Position numbers and translations under genes: made by a program. Below are positions 1 to 9,095 of a stretch of 21,233 nucleotides of DNA, piece after piece (position 1 is the first letter of the stretch; the number at the start of each line of letters is the position of its first letter). The notes beneath the pieces are model-generated. The model searched no databases, was not told where the DNA came from, and saw only the letters and a list, made by a program, of their open reading frames with translations. The stretch is from CAZYMF01 sp964648215 (GTDB lineage Bacteria > Desulfobacterota > Binatia > HRBIN30 > JACQVA1), in the NCBI GenBank assembly GCA_964648215.1, contig CAZYMF010000070.1, positions 1 to 21,233 on the forward strand. The letters are read 5' to 3'.

Positions 1-283
1 TGATCGAAGGAAGGCCGTTGTTTCCGTCCGCGGCAAACGGGATTCCCAACGCCATCGAAGATGCAAGGGTGTAAGTGCCGCTGACGTGGATTGTCGCTGC
101 ATTTCCCGGCATGCCGTTGGCAGTTGTGATTGCGTTGATGAGACCCGCGACGTCCCCTGCTGCGACGGGGATGTCCTGCGCCTGAGCCGCGTGAGTGAGA
201 AGTGGTACCGCCGCCATGACCGCAACGGTCAGCATGACCGACACCGCCGGCACGGAGCCTCGACCGCAATAGGTGCACCGCAT
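1..283 (-). CDS. 5' part of an exported repeat/beta-helix-like protein (partial)
   Basis: An open minus-strand frame starts at ATG 283-281 and runs off the left window edge, giving 94 residues with no stop. The N-terminus has a hydrophobic export signal (about residues 17-36, ending in A-Q-A-Q after LLTHA). The mature part begins DIPVAAGDVAGLINAITTAN, followed by a TIHVSGTYTLAS stretch and an NGLPSI motif. That order (a short lead-in, 'LxxAIxxAN', 'IxLxxGTYTL', 'NGLPxI') is the usual beginning of secreted right-handed beta-helix proteins of the choice-of-anchor-Q / polymorphic outer-membrane repeat type, so surface or extracellular location is inferred. The upstream sequence shows no strong Shine-Dalgarno, and ATG 233 inside the signal is an alternative start. 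The rest of the protein lies outside the window, so size and anchor are unknown. Confidence 0.6.
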   Translation of the reverse strand, partial: MRCTYCGRGSVPAVSVMLTVAVMAAVPLLTHAAQAQDIPVAAGDVAGLINAITTANGMPGNAATIHVSGTYTLASSMALGIPFAADGNNGLPSI

Positions 284-323
284 GCGTCTACATCGCACGC
301 GGCCGGGATCAGGGTCAAGCTAT

Positions 324-347
324 TCCGAGGACCGCTCCGAGGACCGC
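324..347. repeat. 12-bp perfect tandem duplication
   Basis: TCCGAGGACCGC occurs twice head to tail (324-335 and 336-347), immediately before the recognisable channel fragment. It looks like a small slippage or rearrangement scar. No function is proposed. Confidence 0.7.
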
Positions 348-521
348 GACCTCACCACTCTGCCCAACCTGTATCTCGTCACCACGCCGGTGACCGTCGT
401 GCGCTCGTCCGGGACCATCGTCTCGGCCACCGTATCACTCGGCTACGATGTGCCGCGCTCCAGGATCGAAGCGCTGCTCAAGCAGGCGGCGGAACGCGCC
501 GAGCTGGTGGAGCCCTTCGTT
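345..521 (+). pseudogene. Fragment of an MscS-family mechanosensitive channel
   Basis: Reading frame 273-617 contains one short block, from DLTTLPNLYLVT through VTVVRSSGTIVSATVSLGYD to EPFV, that matches the soluble beta/C-terminal region of small-conductance mechanosensitive channels (the 'PNxxLxxxPVTVVRSSGT' and 'VSLGYDVPRxRIExLL' segments after the pore helix). The transmembrane helices that should precede it and the C-terminal cage that should follow are absent. The sequence before it is a 12-bp tandem duplication, and the sequence after it (SVPLPGRTR...) has no family character. It is therefore a relic of about 59 codons, not a working channel. There is no convincing ribosome-binding site for the enclosing frame. 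Family assignment is by motif recognition. Confidence 0.6.
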
Positions 522-596
522 CCCCTCTCCGTCCCTCTCCCGGGTCGGACCAGAGTAAGAGCCCGCGAGGCTGACACTTTCCGCCAGATTCGCACC

Positions 597-884
597 TCAT
601 TCCGGCCTTGGAGTTAGAGGCATCATTTTCCCATCAGAATGGTGTCCGCAAGAGGCACTGGGGTCGCGCAGCACGCTGAGCTCGCCGCGGCTCTCGATCT
701 GCCGGTCTCGGGCACGGACTCCAAGCTCGCTGCCCACTTGCTCGACGAACGCCCGACTCCCGACCGCAAGACTCTCGCTCCACTCCGGCACGCGGTGCTG
801 CCCGCGCTCCCGCAGCGCCGCCTCGATCCACTCGGCATGCACGGTTGCGAGTCGCAGGTCGCCCCGGTGTTCATGGAGTGCAGG
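597..884 (-). pseudogene. 3' remnant of a REP-type (RAYT/Y1) transposase
   Basis: The minus-strand frame, opened by a TGA at 887-885, reads PALHEHRGDLRLATVHAEW, then IEAALRERG, then EWSESLAVGSRAFVEQV, and ends with a GKMMPLTP segment. The 'W(T/S)ESLAVGSRAFVE' signature and the terminal 'SYxxxFxGKMxPL' pattern are typical of the C-terminal third of REP-associated tyrosine transposases. The catalytic N-terminal part (the HFH metal site and nucleophilic tyrosine) is absent, so this is a dead fragment. GTG 842 is the first possible start, but no ribosome-binding site supports it. The remnant overlaps the last codons of the cysteine-rich gene (871-1482, same strand) by 14 bp in another frame. It is a different subfamily copy from the intact transposase at 1880-2575, whose own C-terminus differs. 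Confidence 0.6.
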
Positions 885-1482
885 TCAGATCCAAGTACGG
901 CTGAAGGAGTAACAAGCAGGCCGTTGCTTCCGCCGAGCTCAACACCGCGCACTGACACTCGCCTCCATTGGCGGCCTTGCAATAGTTGAGGCGTTCTGTC
1001 GGACAGGTCGGCTCTCCCGATTTCCCGGCCGGGTATGCGAGAATCGCATTCGCCAAGCTCTCGCATCGGAAGGACTCGGCCGAAATGTGGCTGGCGGCGA
1101 AATCGGCCATCGAGATGCACGGAGGGGCACAGGGTGCAGGCTCGCAAGCGGTCTTCGGATCGGGGTCGCTGGCCGAGACGTCACAGTCGATTGCCGTCTC
1201 GCCCCCAATGCAGGCAAGTCCGGGGTCGGCGTTCCGCGCGGCAAGATCCTCAGCGGTGAAGCAGGGACAGTCAGCGGGAAGGACCGTACCGGCGGAATGG
1301 TCGGCAGCGTTCTCAATGCCGGGCAAAGCCTGATCTGGAACACAGCGCACCTTGTCGCGCCCGCTTGGAGTGACGATCAAGATCTCGGATTTACCCTCGG
1401 GGCACTGAGCCGACGCAGGCAGGGCTACGGCCAAGGCAATTGCGACGATCCCGAGTACGACTTTCAGCCTTTTGCGGTCCAT
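871..1482 (-). CDS. Exported cysteine-rich protein of unknown function
   Basis: This 203-residue protein begins MDRKRLK followed by a textbook signal peptide (hydrophobic core at residues 8-20, cleavage after ALPASA, mature start QCPEGK). The mature part has 16 cysteines, an even number that fits a disulfide-rich periplasmic or secreted fold. Two half-similar segments, each a cysteine cluster followed by '(T/S)xxDxAA...' and another cysteine (CPCFTAEDLAA and PPCISMADFAA), hint at an internal duplication. I do not recognise a named domain. ATG 1482 is chosen because AAGGAG (1491-1496 on the complement) sits 8 bp upstream and the signal peptide is then ideal. An in-frame ATG at 1578 with an even stronger site would add 32 residues. 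The stop codon lies inside sequence derived from a transposase remnant, so the C-terminus may have been altered. Confidence 0.65.
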   Translation of the reverse strand: MDRKRLKVVLGIVAIALAVALPASAQCPEGKSEILIVTPSGRDKVRCVPDQALPGIENAADHSAGTVLPADCPCFTAEDLAARNADPGLACIGGETAIDCDVSASDPDPKTACEPAPCAPPCISMADFAASHISAESFRCESLANAILAYPAGKSGEPTCPTERLNYCKAANGGECQCAVLSSAEATACLLLLQPYLDLTCTP

Positions 1483-1575
1483 GTTCGGAACTCCTTTTCT
1501 GCAAATGCCTCCCACGGCCCTCTTGCTCACGAGGGTGATCACCGCTGCCGGGGCGTACGTCACGATCATTTCCAT

Positions 1576-1592
1576 CATGACTCTCCTCCTTT
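1576..1592 (-). promoter_or_regulatory. Strong alternative ribosome-binding site and start for the cysteine-rich gene
   Basis: The complement of 1583-1592 reads AAAGGAGGAG, followed after AGTC by ATG at 1578. This ATG is in frame with the 871-1482 gene and would give a 235-residue product whose signal sequence starts about 39 residues in, which is unusual for export. Either the long form is made, or this is a decoy or leader initiation. The same ATG overlaps the TGA of a short upstream frame (1832-1575) as ATGA. Confidence 0.4.
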
Positions 1593-1862
1593 CAGCAATG
1601 GCGGATCGACACCTTCGGTTGCCCGTGGACCAGCGACCATCACCGGCGACGCCAGCGCCACGGTCCCTGCCGTGGTGATCGCGAAGGCGCACGATCCTCT
1701 GATGTGAGAACTCTTCGCCTGATCCCGCCTTCCTTTTCTCCCGCCCGCGATGGGGAAGACGCGGCGGTATACGGGCCCGCTAAGTTGGCATGTTGGCGCT
1801 GCGCGGGAGGCCACGTCGATGAGATCCAACACGGTACGCCTTGATGTGGGTCACCCTCGCGG
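1593..1862. other. Non-coding stretch between the cysteine-rich gene and the RAYT element
   Basis: No convincing gene, promoter hexamer pair or RNA gene was seen. A minus-strand frame of 85 codons (1832-1575) crosses it and ends overlapping the alternative ATG 1578, but it has no ribosome-binding site or recognisable family character, so I do not call it. Confidence 0.4.
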
Positions 1863-1952
1863 CCCAAAAGGGGGACAGGCTACTTTTTAACTTCTAAATC
1901 GTTGATCTTGCGTAGTTTAGAGTTCGGAAAAGTAGCCTGTCCCCTTTTTGGG
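1863..1952. repeat. Long imperfect hairpin (REP/BIME-like) at the RAYT 3' end
   Basis: The arms 1863-1887 and 1928-1952 are inverted repeats matching at 24 of 25 positions (core GGGGACAGGCTACTTTT). A second inner pairing, AACTTCTAAA (1889-1898) with TTTAGAGTT (1916-1924), extends the stem with one bulge, leaving a loop of roughly 17 bases. The RAYT reading frame passes through the right arm and stops in the left arm. Confidence 0.8.
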
Positions 1953-2575
1953 CGGCCGCGGGGGCGGAGGGTCGATTCAAGCCCGAGGAGGGCGGCCAGC
2001 GACTGTTGCCAAAGTGAGTCGCCGAACGGTGTCTGCCTCAGGGTGCTTGCTCGCAGTCGTTCAATCTCCTCGGCGGGCAGGGCTGAGTCGAGCCAGCCGT
2101 CATCTTCCAGACGGGGGACCGGCCAGGGATCGATCAGCTGGGGGTAGTGAAGACTCGACCAAGGCCAGTCGTTGGGGTGCGCTGCCAGTCGCGCGCGTAC
2201 CGGATTCTGCAGCACGTAACGGACAACCGTCAGGAAGTGATCGTCCTTCTGAATCGGGAAGCTCTTGAAGCGACCCTGCCAGACGTGACCGCTCGTGCCG
2301 TAGTGGCGGTGGTAGCGGCGCACGTGACTGGTGAGCCACCAGTGCATGAACGCACTGAGAGTGGCCTCCGGCGTCGACTCCACGACGAGGTGGAAGTGAT
2401 TCGAAAGCACGCAGAATGCCGCGATCCGCACCGGCACGCGCTGCTTGGCCTCGCCGAGGAGATCGATAAAGGCCCGGAAGTCGGCATCCTTGTGGAACAC
2501 GGCGGCGCGTCCGTTGCCGCGGTTGAGGACGTGGAAGACCTGACCATCGAGCTGACCGCGAGGGATTCGAGGCAT
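1880..2575 (-). CDS. REP-associated tyrosine transposase (RAYT, Y1/HUH family)
   Basis: This 231-residue single-strand DNA transposase of the IS200/IS605-related RAYT group acts on palindromic REP-type repeats. The start MPRIPRGQLDGQVFHVLNRG is the canonical family beginning. The metal-binding HUH motif is NHFHLVV (H60 and H62), followed by the GHVWQGRFKS block (residues 96-105) and the nucleophile Y120 in VVRYVLQNPVRA. The C-terminal RxTPFGD...WQQSLAALLGLE and LRPRGRPK segments are those of a full-length member, so the catalytic parts look intact. The final 24 or so residues (from about 208) are encoded by the repeat hairpin itself and look like read-through beyond the natural end. There is no clear Shine-Dalgarno. 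The start lies just inside the right-hand repeat copy. Confidence 0.88.
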   Translation of the reverse strand: MPRIPRGQLDGQVFHVLNRGNGRAAVFHKDADFRAFIDLLGEAKQRVPVRIAAFCVLSNHFHLVVESTPEATLSAFMHWWLTSHVRRYHRHYGTSGHVWQGRFKSFPIQKDDHFLTVVRYVLQNPVRARLAAHPNDWPWSSLHYPQLIDPWPVPRLEDDGWLDSALPAEEIERLRASTLRQTPFGDSLWQQSLAALLGLESTLRPRGRPKRGQATFPNSKLRKINDLEVKK

Positions 2576-2586
2576 GGCGCCGAACC

Positions 2587-2610
2587 GAAAAACTAGCCTG
2601 TCCCCTTTTC
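2587..2610. repeat. Third copy of the GGGGACAGGCTA repeat, abutting comM
   Basis: The complement reads GAAAAGGGGACAGGCTAG followed by T5, matching the hairpin arms at 1863-1952 apart from the final C/G difference. It overlaps the last bases of the comM stop codon, marking the right edge of the element. Confidence 0.75.
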
Positions 2611-4135
2611 AGTGGAAGGCGCGGTCGAGGCTGCGGTACTGGATGGCTTCGGAGACGTGGCCGGGGCCGATGTCGGCGGCGGCGTCGAGGTCGGCGATGG
2701 TGCGGGCGACCTTGAGGATGCGGGTGTAGGCGCGGGCGCTGAGGGCGAGCTTGGCCATCGCCGTCTCCAGCAGCCGCTCGGCGGCGGGGTCTGGGGTGCA
2801 GAAGCGCTTGAGGTCGCGGCTGGTCATCTGCGCGTTGCAGTACAGGCGGCGGCCGCGGAAACGGGCGAGCTGCACCTGCCGGGCGCGGTCGACGCGGGCG
2901 CGGATGGTGGCGGACGACTCGCCGTCGGCGCGGTCGGCGAGCTCCTTGTACTTCACCGCCGGGACCTCGACCTGGATGTCGATGCGGTCGAGCAGCGGCC
3001 CGGAGATGCGCGAGCGGTAGCGCTGGATCTGCGGCAGGGTGCAGATGCACTCCTTCTGCGGGTCGGAGTAGAAGCCGCACGGACACGGGTTCATCGCCGC
3101 CACCAGCATCACGTTGGCGGGATAGGTGATCGACCCGACCGCGCGCGAGATGGTGATGCGCATCTCCTCCAGGGGCTGGCGCAGCACCTCGATCACGTTC
3201 TTGCGAAACTCCGGCAGCTCGTCGAGGAACAACACGCCGTGATGGGCGAGGCTGACCTCGCCCGGCTTGGGGATCGTGCCGCCGCCGATCAGGCCGGCGT
3301 CGCTGATCGTGTGGTGCGGCGAGCGAAACGGACGTGTTGCCACCAGCGCGCGCCCGTCCATCAATCCCATCACGCTGTGCACCCGCGTGGTGTCGATCGC
3401 CTCGGGCAGCGTCAGCGCCGGCAAGATGGTGGGCAGCCGCTTGGCCAGCATCGTCTTGCCCGACCCCGGCGGGCCGACCATGATCACGTTGTGGCCGCCG
3501 GCCGCCGCCACCTCGAGCGCGCGCTTGACGTGCTCCTGCCCCTTGACGTCGTTGAAGTCGATCTCGTAGCGCGCGTGCGCCGCGAACACCTCGGCGAGAT
3601 CGAGACGCGTCGGCGCGATGTCGCGCTCGCCGCGCAGGAACTCGAAGGCCTCGGCCAGCGTGGCGACGGCGATCACGGCGACGCCGTCGACCACCGCCGC
3701 CTCCAGGGCGTTGTCGGGCGGCAGCAGAACGCCCCGCAGTTTCTTGTCGTTGACGGTGGCGGCGGTCGGCAGCGCGCCGCGCACCGTCTTCACGCTCCCG
3801 TCCAGCGACAGCTCGCCGAGGATGGTGTAGTCGCGCAGGCGATCGGGCGGCAGCTTGCCCGCCGCCGCCAGCAGGCCGAGGGCGATCGGCAGGTCGTAGG
3901 CGGAGCCTTCCTTCTTGATGTCGGCCGGAGCCAGATTGATCGTCACCTTGCGCTGCGGAAACTCGTAGCCGCAGTTCTTCAGCGCCGCGCGCACGCGATC
4001 CTTGCTCTCCTTGACGGCGCCCTCCGGCAGGCCGACGACGGACATCTGCGGCAACCCCGCGGCGATGTCGACTTCGACTTCCACGAGCAGCGCGTCGATT
4101 CCCTGCAGCGCACTCGACAGTACGGTGGCGAGCAA
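2609..4135 (-). CDS. comM: ComM/YifB family Mg-chelatase-like AAA+ ATPase
   Basis: This 508-residue cytosolic hexameric helicase promotes branch migration and heteroduplex extension during natural transformation. The order is the family standard. An N-terminal Lon-like/ChlI fold spans about residues 1-170, with GLPQMSVVGLPEGAVKESKD and the NLAPADIKKEGSAYDLPIAL block. The AAA+ core has Walker A GPPGSGKT at 221-228 and Walker B VLFLDELPEF at 301-310. A cysteine cluster follows (NPCPCGFY at 349-356, plus C363 and C365), then the sensor/lid region SGPLLDRIDI (378-387). A C-terminal helical domain ends at YRSLDRAFH. Length fits the family. The start MLATVLSSALQGIDA is the usual one. It is divergent from dprA, the other transformation gene, across a 119-bp gap. 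A RAYT element begins immediately at its stop codon, so the native 3' terminator is probably displaced. Confidence 0.95.
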   Translation of the reverse strand: MLATVLSSALQGIDALLVEVEVDIAAGLPQMSVVGLPEGAVKESKDRVRAALKNCGYEFPQRKVTINLAPADIKKEGSAYDLPIALGLLAAAGKLPPDRLRDYTILGELSLDGSVKTVRGALPTAATVNDKKLRGVLLPPDNALEAAVVDGVAVIAVATLAEAFEFLRGERDIAPTRLDLAEVFAAHARYEIDFNDVKGQEHVKRALEVAAAGGHNVIMVGPPGSGKTMLAKRLPTILPALTLPEAIDTTRVHSVMGLMDGRALVATRPFRSPHHTISDAGLIGGGTIPKPGEVSLAHHGVLFLDELPEFRKNVIEVLRQPLEEMRITISRAVGSITYPANVMLVAAMNPCPCGFYSDPQKECICTLPQIQRYRSRISGPLLDRIDIQVEVPAVKYKELADRADGESSATIRARVDRARQVQLARFRGRRLYCNAQMTSRDLKRFCTPDPAAERLLETAMAKLALSARAYTRILKVARTIADLDAAADIGPGHVSEAIQYRSLDRAFH

Positions 4136-4254
4136 GTCCCCCCCTTCTCTCGGACATGCCGAGTCTACGTTCTGCTATAATGGTAAATCAAGTTTGTACT
4201 TAAGACCCAGGAGACATTGCAAAAGTACCGGCGGCGGGAGTAGACGCGTGTCGT
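4136..4254. promoter_or_regulatory. Divergent comM/dprA promoter region
   Basis: This 119-bp gap is locally AT-richer than its flanks. It contains a perfect TATAAT at 4176-4181 on the plus strand, with only a weak upstream hexamer (GACATG at 4153-4158, 17-bp spacer). On the minus strand, TTGATT (complement of 4187-4192) is followed 18 bp later by TAGACT, a possible comM promoter. Both readings are suggestive only. Confidence 0.35.
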
Positions 4255-5382
4255 ATGAGCGTTCTCGACGGCATGGCGGACGAGGCGGCCTGGATCGCGC
4301 TGCGGCTGGTCCGCGGCGTCGGCTGCGTCGGCTACCAGGGCCTGCTGCGCGCCTTCGGCCACCCGCGCGCGGTGTTCTCGGCCAGCACGCACGCGTTGGA
4401 GTGTGCCGGGGTGCGGCGCGAGGTGGCGCGGGCCATTCACGGCTTCGACGAGTGGACGGCGGTGGCGGAGCAGTTGGAACGAACCGAGCGCAGCGACACC
4501 CACATCGTGACGTGGGCCGACCGGCATTACCCGGAAAACCTGCGCCACATTCACGACCCGCCGCCGTTTCTGTTCGTGCGCGGCTCGCTGCAGCCCGCCG
4601 ATCGCCTGGCGGTGGCGGTGGTGGGCTCGCGGGCGGCGTCGAGCTACGGCCTGCGCCTCACGCGCGAGATCAGCGAGGGGCTGGCGCGCGCGGGGGTGAC
4701 CGTGGTCAGCGGGTTGGCGCGCGGCATCGACGCGCAGGCGCACACTGCGGCGCTCCAGGCGGGAGGGCGGACGGTGGCCGTGCTGGGGTCCGGCATTGAC
4801 GTCGTCTATCCGAGTGAGCATCATGGTATGTTCATGGCGATCACGCGACAGGGTGCCGCGGTCTCGGAGTTCCTCATGGGAGCCAAGCCCGACGCGGAGA
4901 ATTTCCCGGCCCGCAACCGGATCATCTCGGGCCTCGCCGTGGGCACCGTCATCGTCGAGGCCACGGAGAAGAGCGGCTCGCTGATCACCGCCCAGGCGGC
5001 GGCCGAGCAGGGGCGCGAGGTCTTCGCCGTCCCGGGTCCGGTCGGCGCCCGCAGCCGGGGCACGCACCGGCTGATCCGCGAGGGCGCGAAGCTGACCGAG
5101 CGCGTCGAGGACATTCTCGAGGAGCTGGCGCCGCGATTGCTCGACCGCCGGGAGCGGACCAGGGCTCCGGTGGAGCTGGAGGGGGTTGAGTCACGCGTGC
5201 TGGCGTGCTTTGGGGAGGAAACGCGACACGTGGACGAGTTGATCACTCTGAGTGGACTGGCGCCGAGCCGGGTTTTGGAGGCGCTCCTGACCTTGGAACT
5301 GAAGGGAGTGGTGCAGCCGCTCCCGGGCAAGAACTACGCCGTTCGCGATGCCGGTGCCGCAATCCGGTCGACACGCGGGTGA
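4255..5382 (+). CDS. dprA: DNA-processing protein A (DprA/Smf)
   Basis: This 375-residue cytosolic single-strand DNA-binding protein loads RecA on incoming DNA in natural transformation and is also widespread outside competent species. Domains: N-terminal helix-hairpin-helix (about 10-65, 'LRLVRGVGCVGYQGLL'); Rossmann-like DNA_processg_A core (about 75-290) with VAVVGSRAASSYG (119-132), VVSGLARGIDAQAHTAAL (150-167), LGSGIDVVYPSEH (177-189), FPARNRIISGL (217-227) and EKSGSLITAQAAAEQGREV (238-256); and a C-terminal winged-helix domain (about 305-365). Length fits the family. ATG 4255 has only a weak purine stretch upstream, and ATG 4273 is an alternative start. It leads the plus-strand run dprA-topA-trmFO, a gene order conserved in many bacteria, with only 6 bp before topA. 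Confidence 0.95.
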   Translation: MSVLDGMADEAAWIALRLVRGVGCVGYQGLLRAFGHPRAVFSASTHALECAGVRREVARAIHGFDEWTAVAEQLERTERSDTHIVTWADRHYPENLRHIHDPPPFLFVRGSLQPADRLAVAVVGSRAASSYGLRLTREISEGLARAGVTVVSGLARGIDAQAHTAALQAGGRTVAVLGSGIDVVYPSEHHGMFMAITRQGAAVSEFLMGAKPDAENFPARNRIISGLAVGTVIVEATEKSGSLITAQAAAEQGREVFAVPGPVGARSRGTHRLIREGAKLTERVEDILEELAPRLLDRRERTRAPVELEGVESRVLACFGEETRHVDELITLSGLAPSRVLEALLTLELKGVVQPLPGKNYAVRDAGAAIRSTRG

Positions 5383-5388
5383 GAACGC

Positions 5389-7703
<2,315 letters not shown>

Positions 7704-7707
<4 letters not shown>

Positions 7708-9056
7708 GCGCCAACGAGCCGGTCACGGTCATCGGCGGGGGGCTGGCCGGGGTCGAGGCGGCTTGGCAGCTGAGTCGGCGCGGCGTTCCGGCGCGTCTGT
7801 GCGAGATGCGGCCGCAGCGCGGCACGGCGGCGCACCAGACCGACCGGCTGGCCGAGCTGGTGTGCTCGAACTCGTTTCGCAGCGGCTCGCTCGATACCGG
7901 CGTCGGCCTGCTCAAGGAGGAGATGCGTCGTCTCGGCTCGCTGGTGATGCGGGTCGCGGACGAGACCAGCCTACCGGCGGGATCGGCCCTGGCCGTCGAT
8001 CGCGACCGCTTTGCCGCCGAGCTGACGGCAACCATCACGGCGGCCCCGGGCATCGAGGTGGTGCGCGAGGAGCTGACGGCGATCCCCCCGGCCGGTCCGG
8101 TGATCGTCGCCACCGGACCGCTGACCTCGCCGGCGCTGTCGGCTCATCTCCAGGCGCTGCTGGGCGAGCGCTACCTCTATTTCTACGACGCCATCGCGCC
8201 GATCGTGACGGCCGAATCGATCGATCGGGAGAAGGTCTTCAGCGCGTCGCGCTACGGCAAGGGTGGGGACGACTACGTCAACTGCCCCTTCTCGCGCGAG
8301 CCGTACTACGCCTTCGTCCAGGCCGTGCTCGAGGCGGAGAAGGTGCCGACCAAGGACTTCGAGCGCTGCGTCTACTTCGAAGGCTGCATGCCGATCGAGG
8401 AGATGGCGCGGCGAGGGCCGGACACGCTCGCCTTCGGGCCGATGCGGCCGGTGGGCCTGACCGATCCGCGCACCGGCAAGCGGCCGTTCGCGGTGGTGCA
8501 GCTGCGCCAGGACGATCGCGAGGGACGGCTGTACAACCTGGTCGGGTTCCAAACCAAGATGACCTACCCGGCGCAGCGCCGCGTCTTGCGGATGATTCCG
8601 GGCCTCGAGCACGCGGAGTTCGTCCGCCTCGGCAGCCTGCATCGCAACACGTTCATCAACTCGCCGTCGCTGCTGCGGCCGACGCTGCAGCTGCGCGCCG
8701 AGGAGCGCGTGTGGTTCGCCGGCCAGCTCATCGGTGTCGAAGGCTACGTCGAGTCGGCCGCGGCGGGGCTGTTGGCGGGGATCAACGTTGCCCGCGGTCG
8801 CGCCGGCGAAGCTCTGGTGGTGCCGCCGCCGACGACGGCGCTGGGGTCGCTGCTGGCATACGTCACCGACCGCACGCGTCGCGGCTTCCAGCCGATGAAC
8901 GCGAACTACGGTTTGTTCCCGCCGCTGGCCGGGCGCGAGCGCGGGCGGGACAAGCGGCGGAAGCTGGCCGAGCGGGCCCTGGGCGATGCGGCGGACTGGA
9001 TCGCGGCTTGCGGGCTGGTGCCGGGCGAAGCCGTTGCCGGTGCGGCCGCGCAATAG
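7704..9056 (+). CDS. trmFO: tRNA m5U54 methyltransferase, folate/FAD-dependent (TrmFO)
   Basis: This 450-residue enzyme makes ribothymidine at tRNA position 54, using methylenetetrahydrofolate as carbon donor and reduced FAD. The N-terminal dinucleotide-binding motif is VIGGGLAGVEAAWQL (9-23). The family blocks CEMRPQ (33-38), TDRLAELVCSNSFRS (46-60, with C54) and YFEGCMPIEEMARRG (C228) are present. These cysteines correspond to the two functionally important ones of the Bacillus protein. Later motifs LVGFQTKMTYPAQ, FINSP and QLIGVEGYVESAAAG are intact. The GTG start at 7704 is chosen because it overlaps the topA stop, has GGAGG just upstream (7695-7699) and places the glycine-rich motif correctly. 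Any longer frame would run inside topA. Its place after topA matches the conserved dprA-topA-trmFO order. The xerC-hslVU genes that often follow elsewhere are replaced here by an aminotransferase. Confidence 0.95.
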
Positions 9057-9095
9057 CGGGGTGGTCGCCGGACCGGTGGAAGAAGGAAGCGGACG

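Larger units (their letters stand above)
1863..2610 (-). mobile_element. RAYT element: transposase gene bounded by GGGGACAGGCTA repeats
   Basis: One intact REP-associated tyrosine transposase gene (1880-2575) lies between a long hairpin (1863-1952) and a third inverted copy of the same repeat (2587-2610). The outer copies are inverted relative to each other. The right end abuts the comM stop codon (2609-2611) exactly. RAYTs mobilise or maintain short palindromic repeats of this kind, normally as host-domesticated single genes. No target-site duplication can be pointed to with confidence. Confidence 0.65.

Noticed and set aside
1575..1832. 85-codon minus-strand frame whose stop overlaps ATG 1578
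   Set aside because: The ATGA overlap is suggestive, but the start is a GTG without a ribosome-binding site and the protein has no domain or signal pattern, so it is mentioned only in context.
2100..4157. 685-codon minus-strand frame across comM and the RAYT gene
   Set aside because: Arg/Ala/Gly-rich translation with no family character. It is the shifted-frame shadow of comM and of the transposase, both recognised in their own frames.
2612..4180. 522-codon plus-strand frame opposite comM
   Set aside because: Val/Gly/His-rich composition typical of antisense frames in GC-rich DNA; no motif and no ribosome-binding site.
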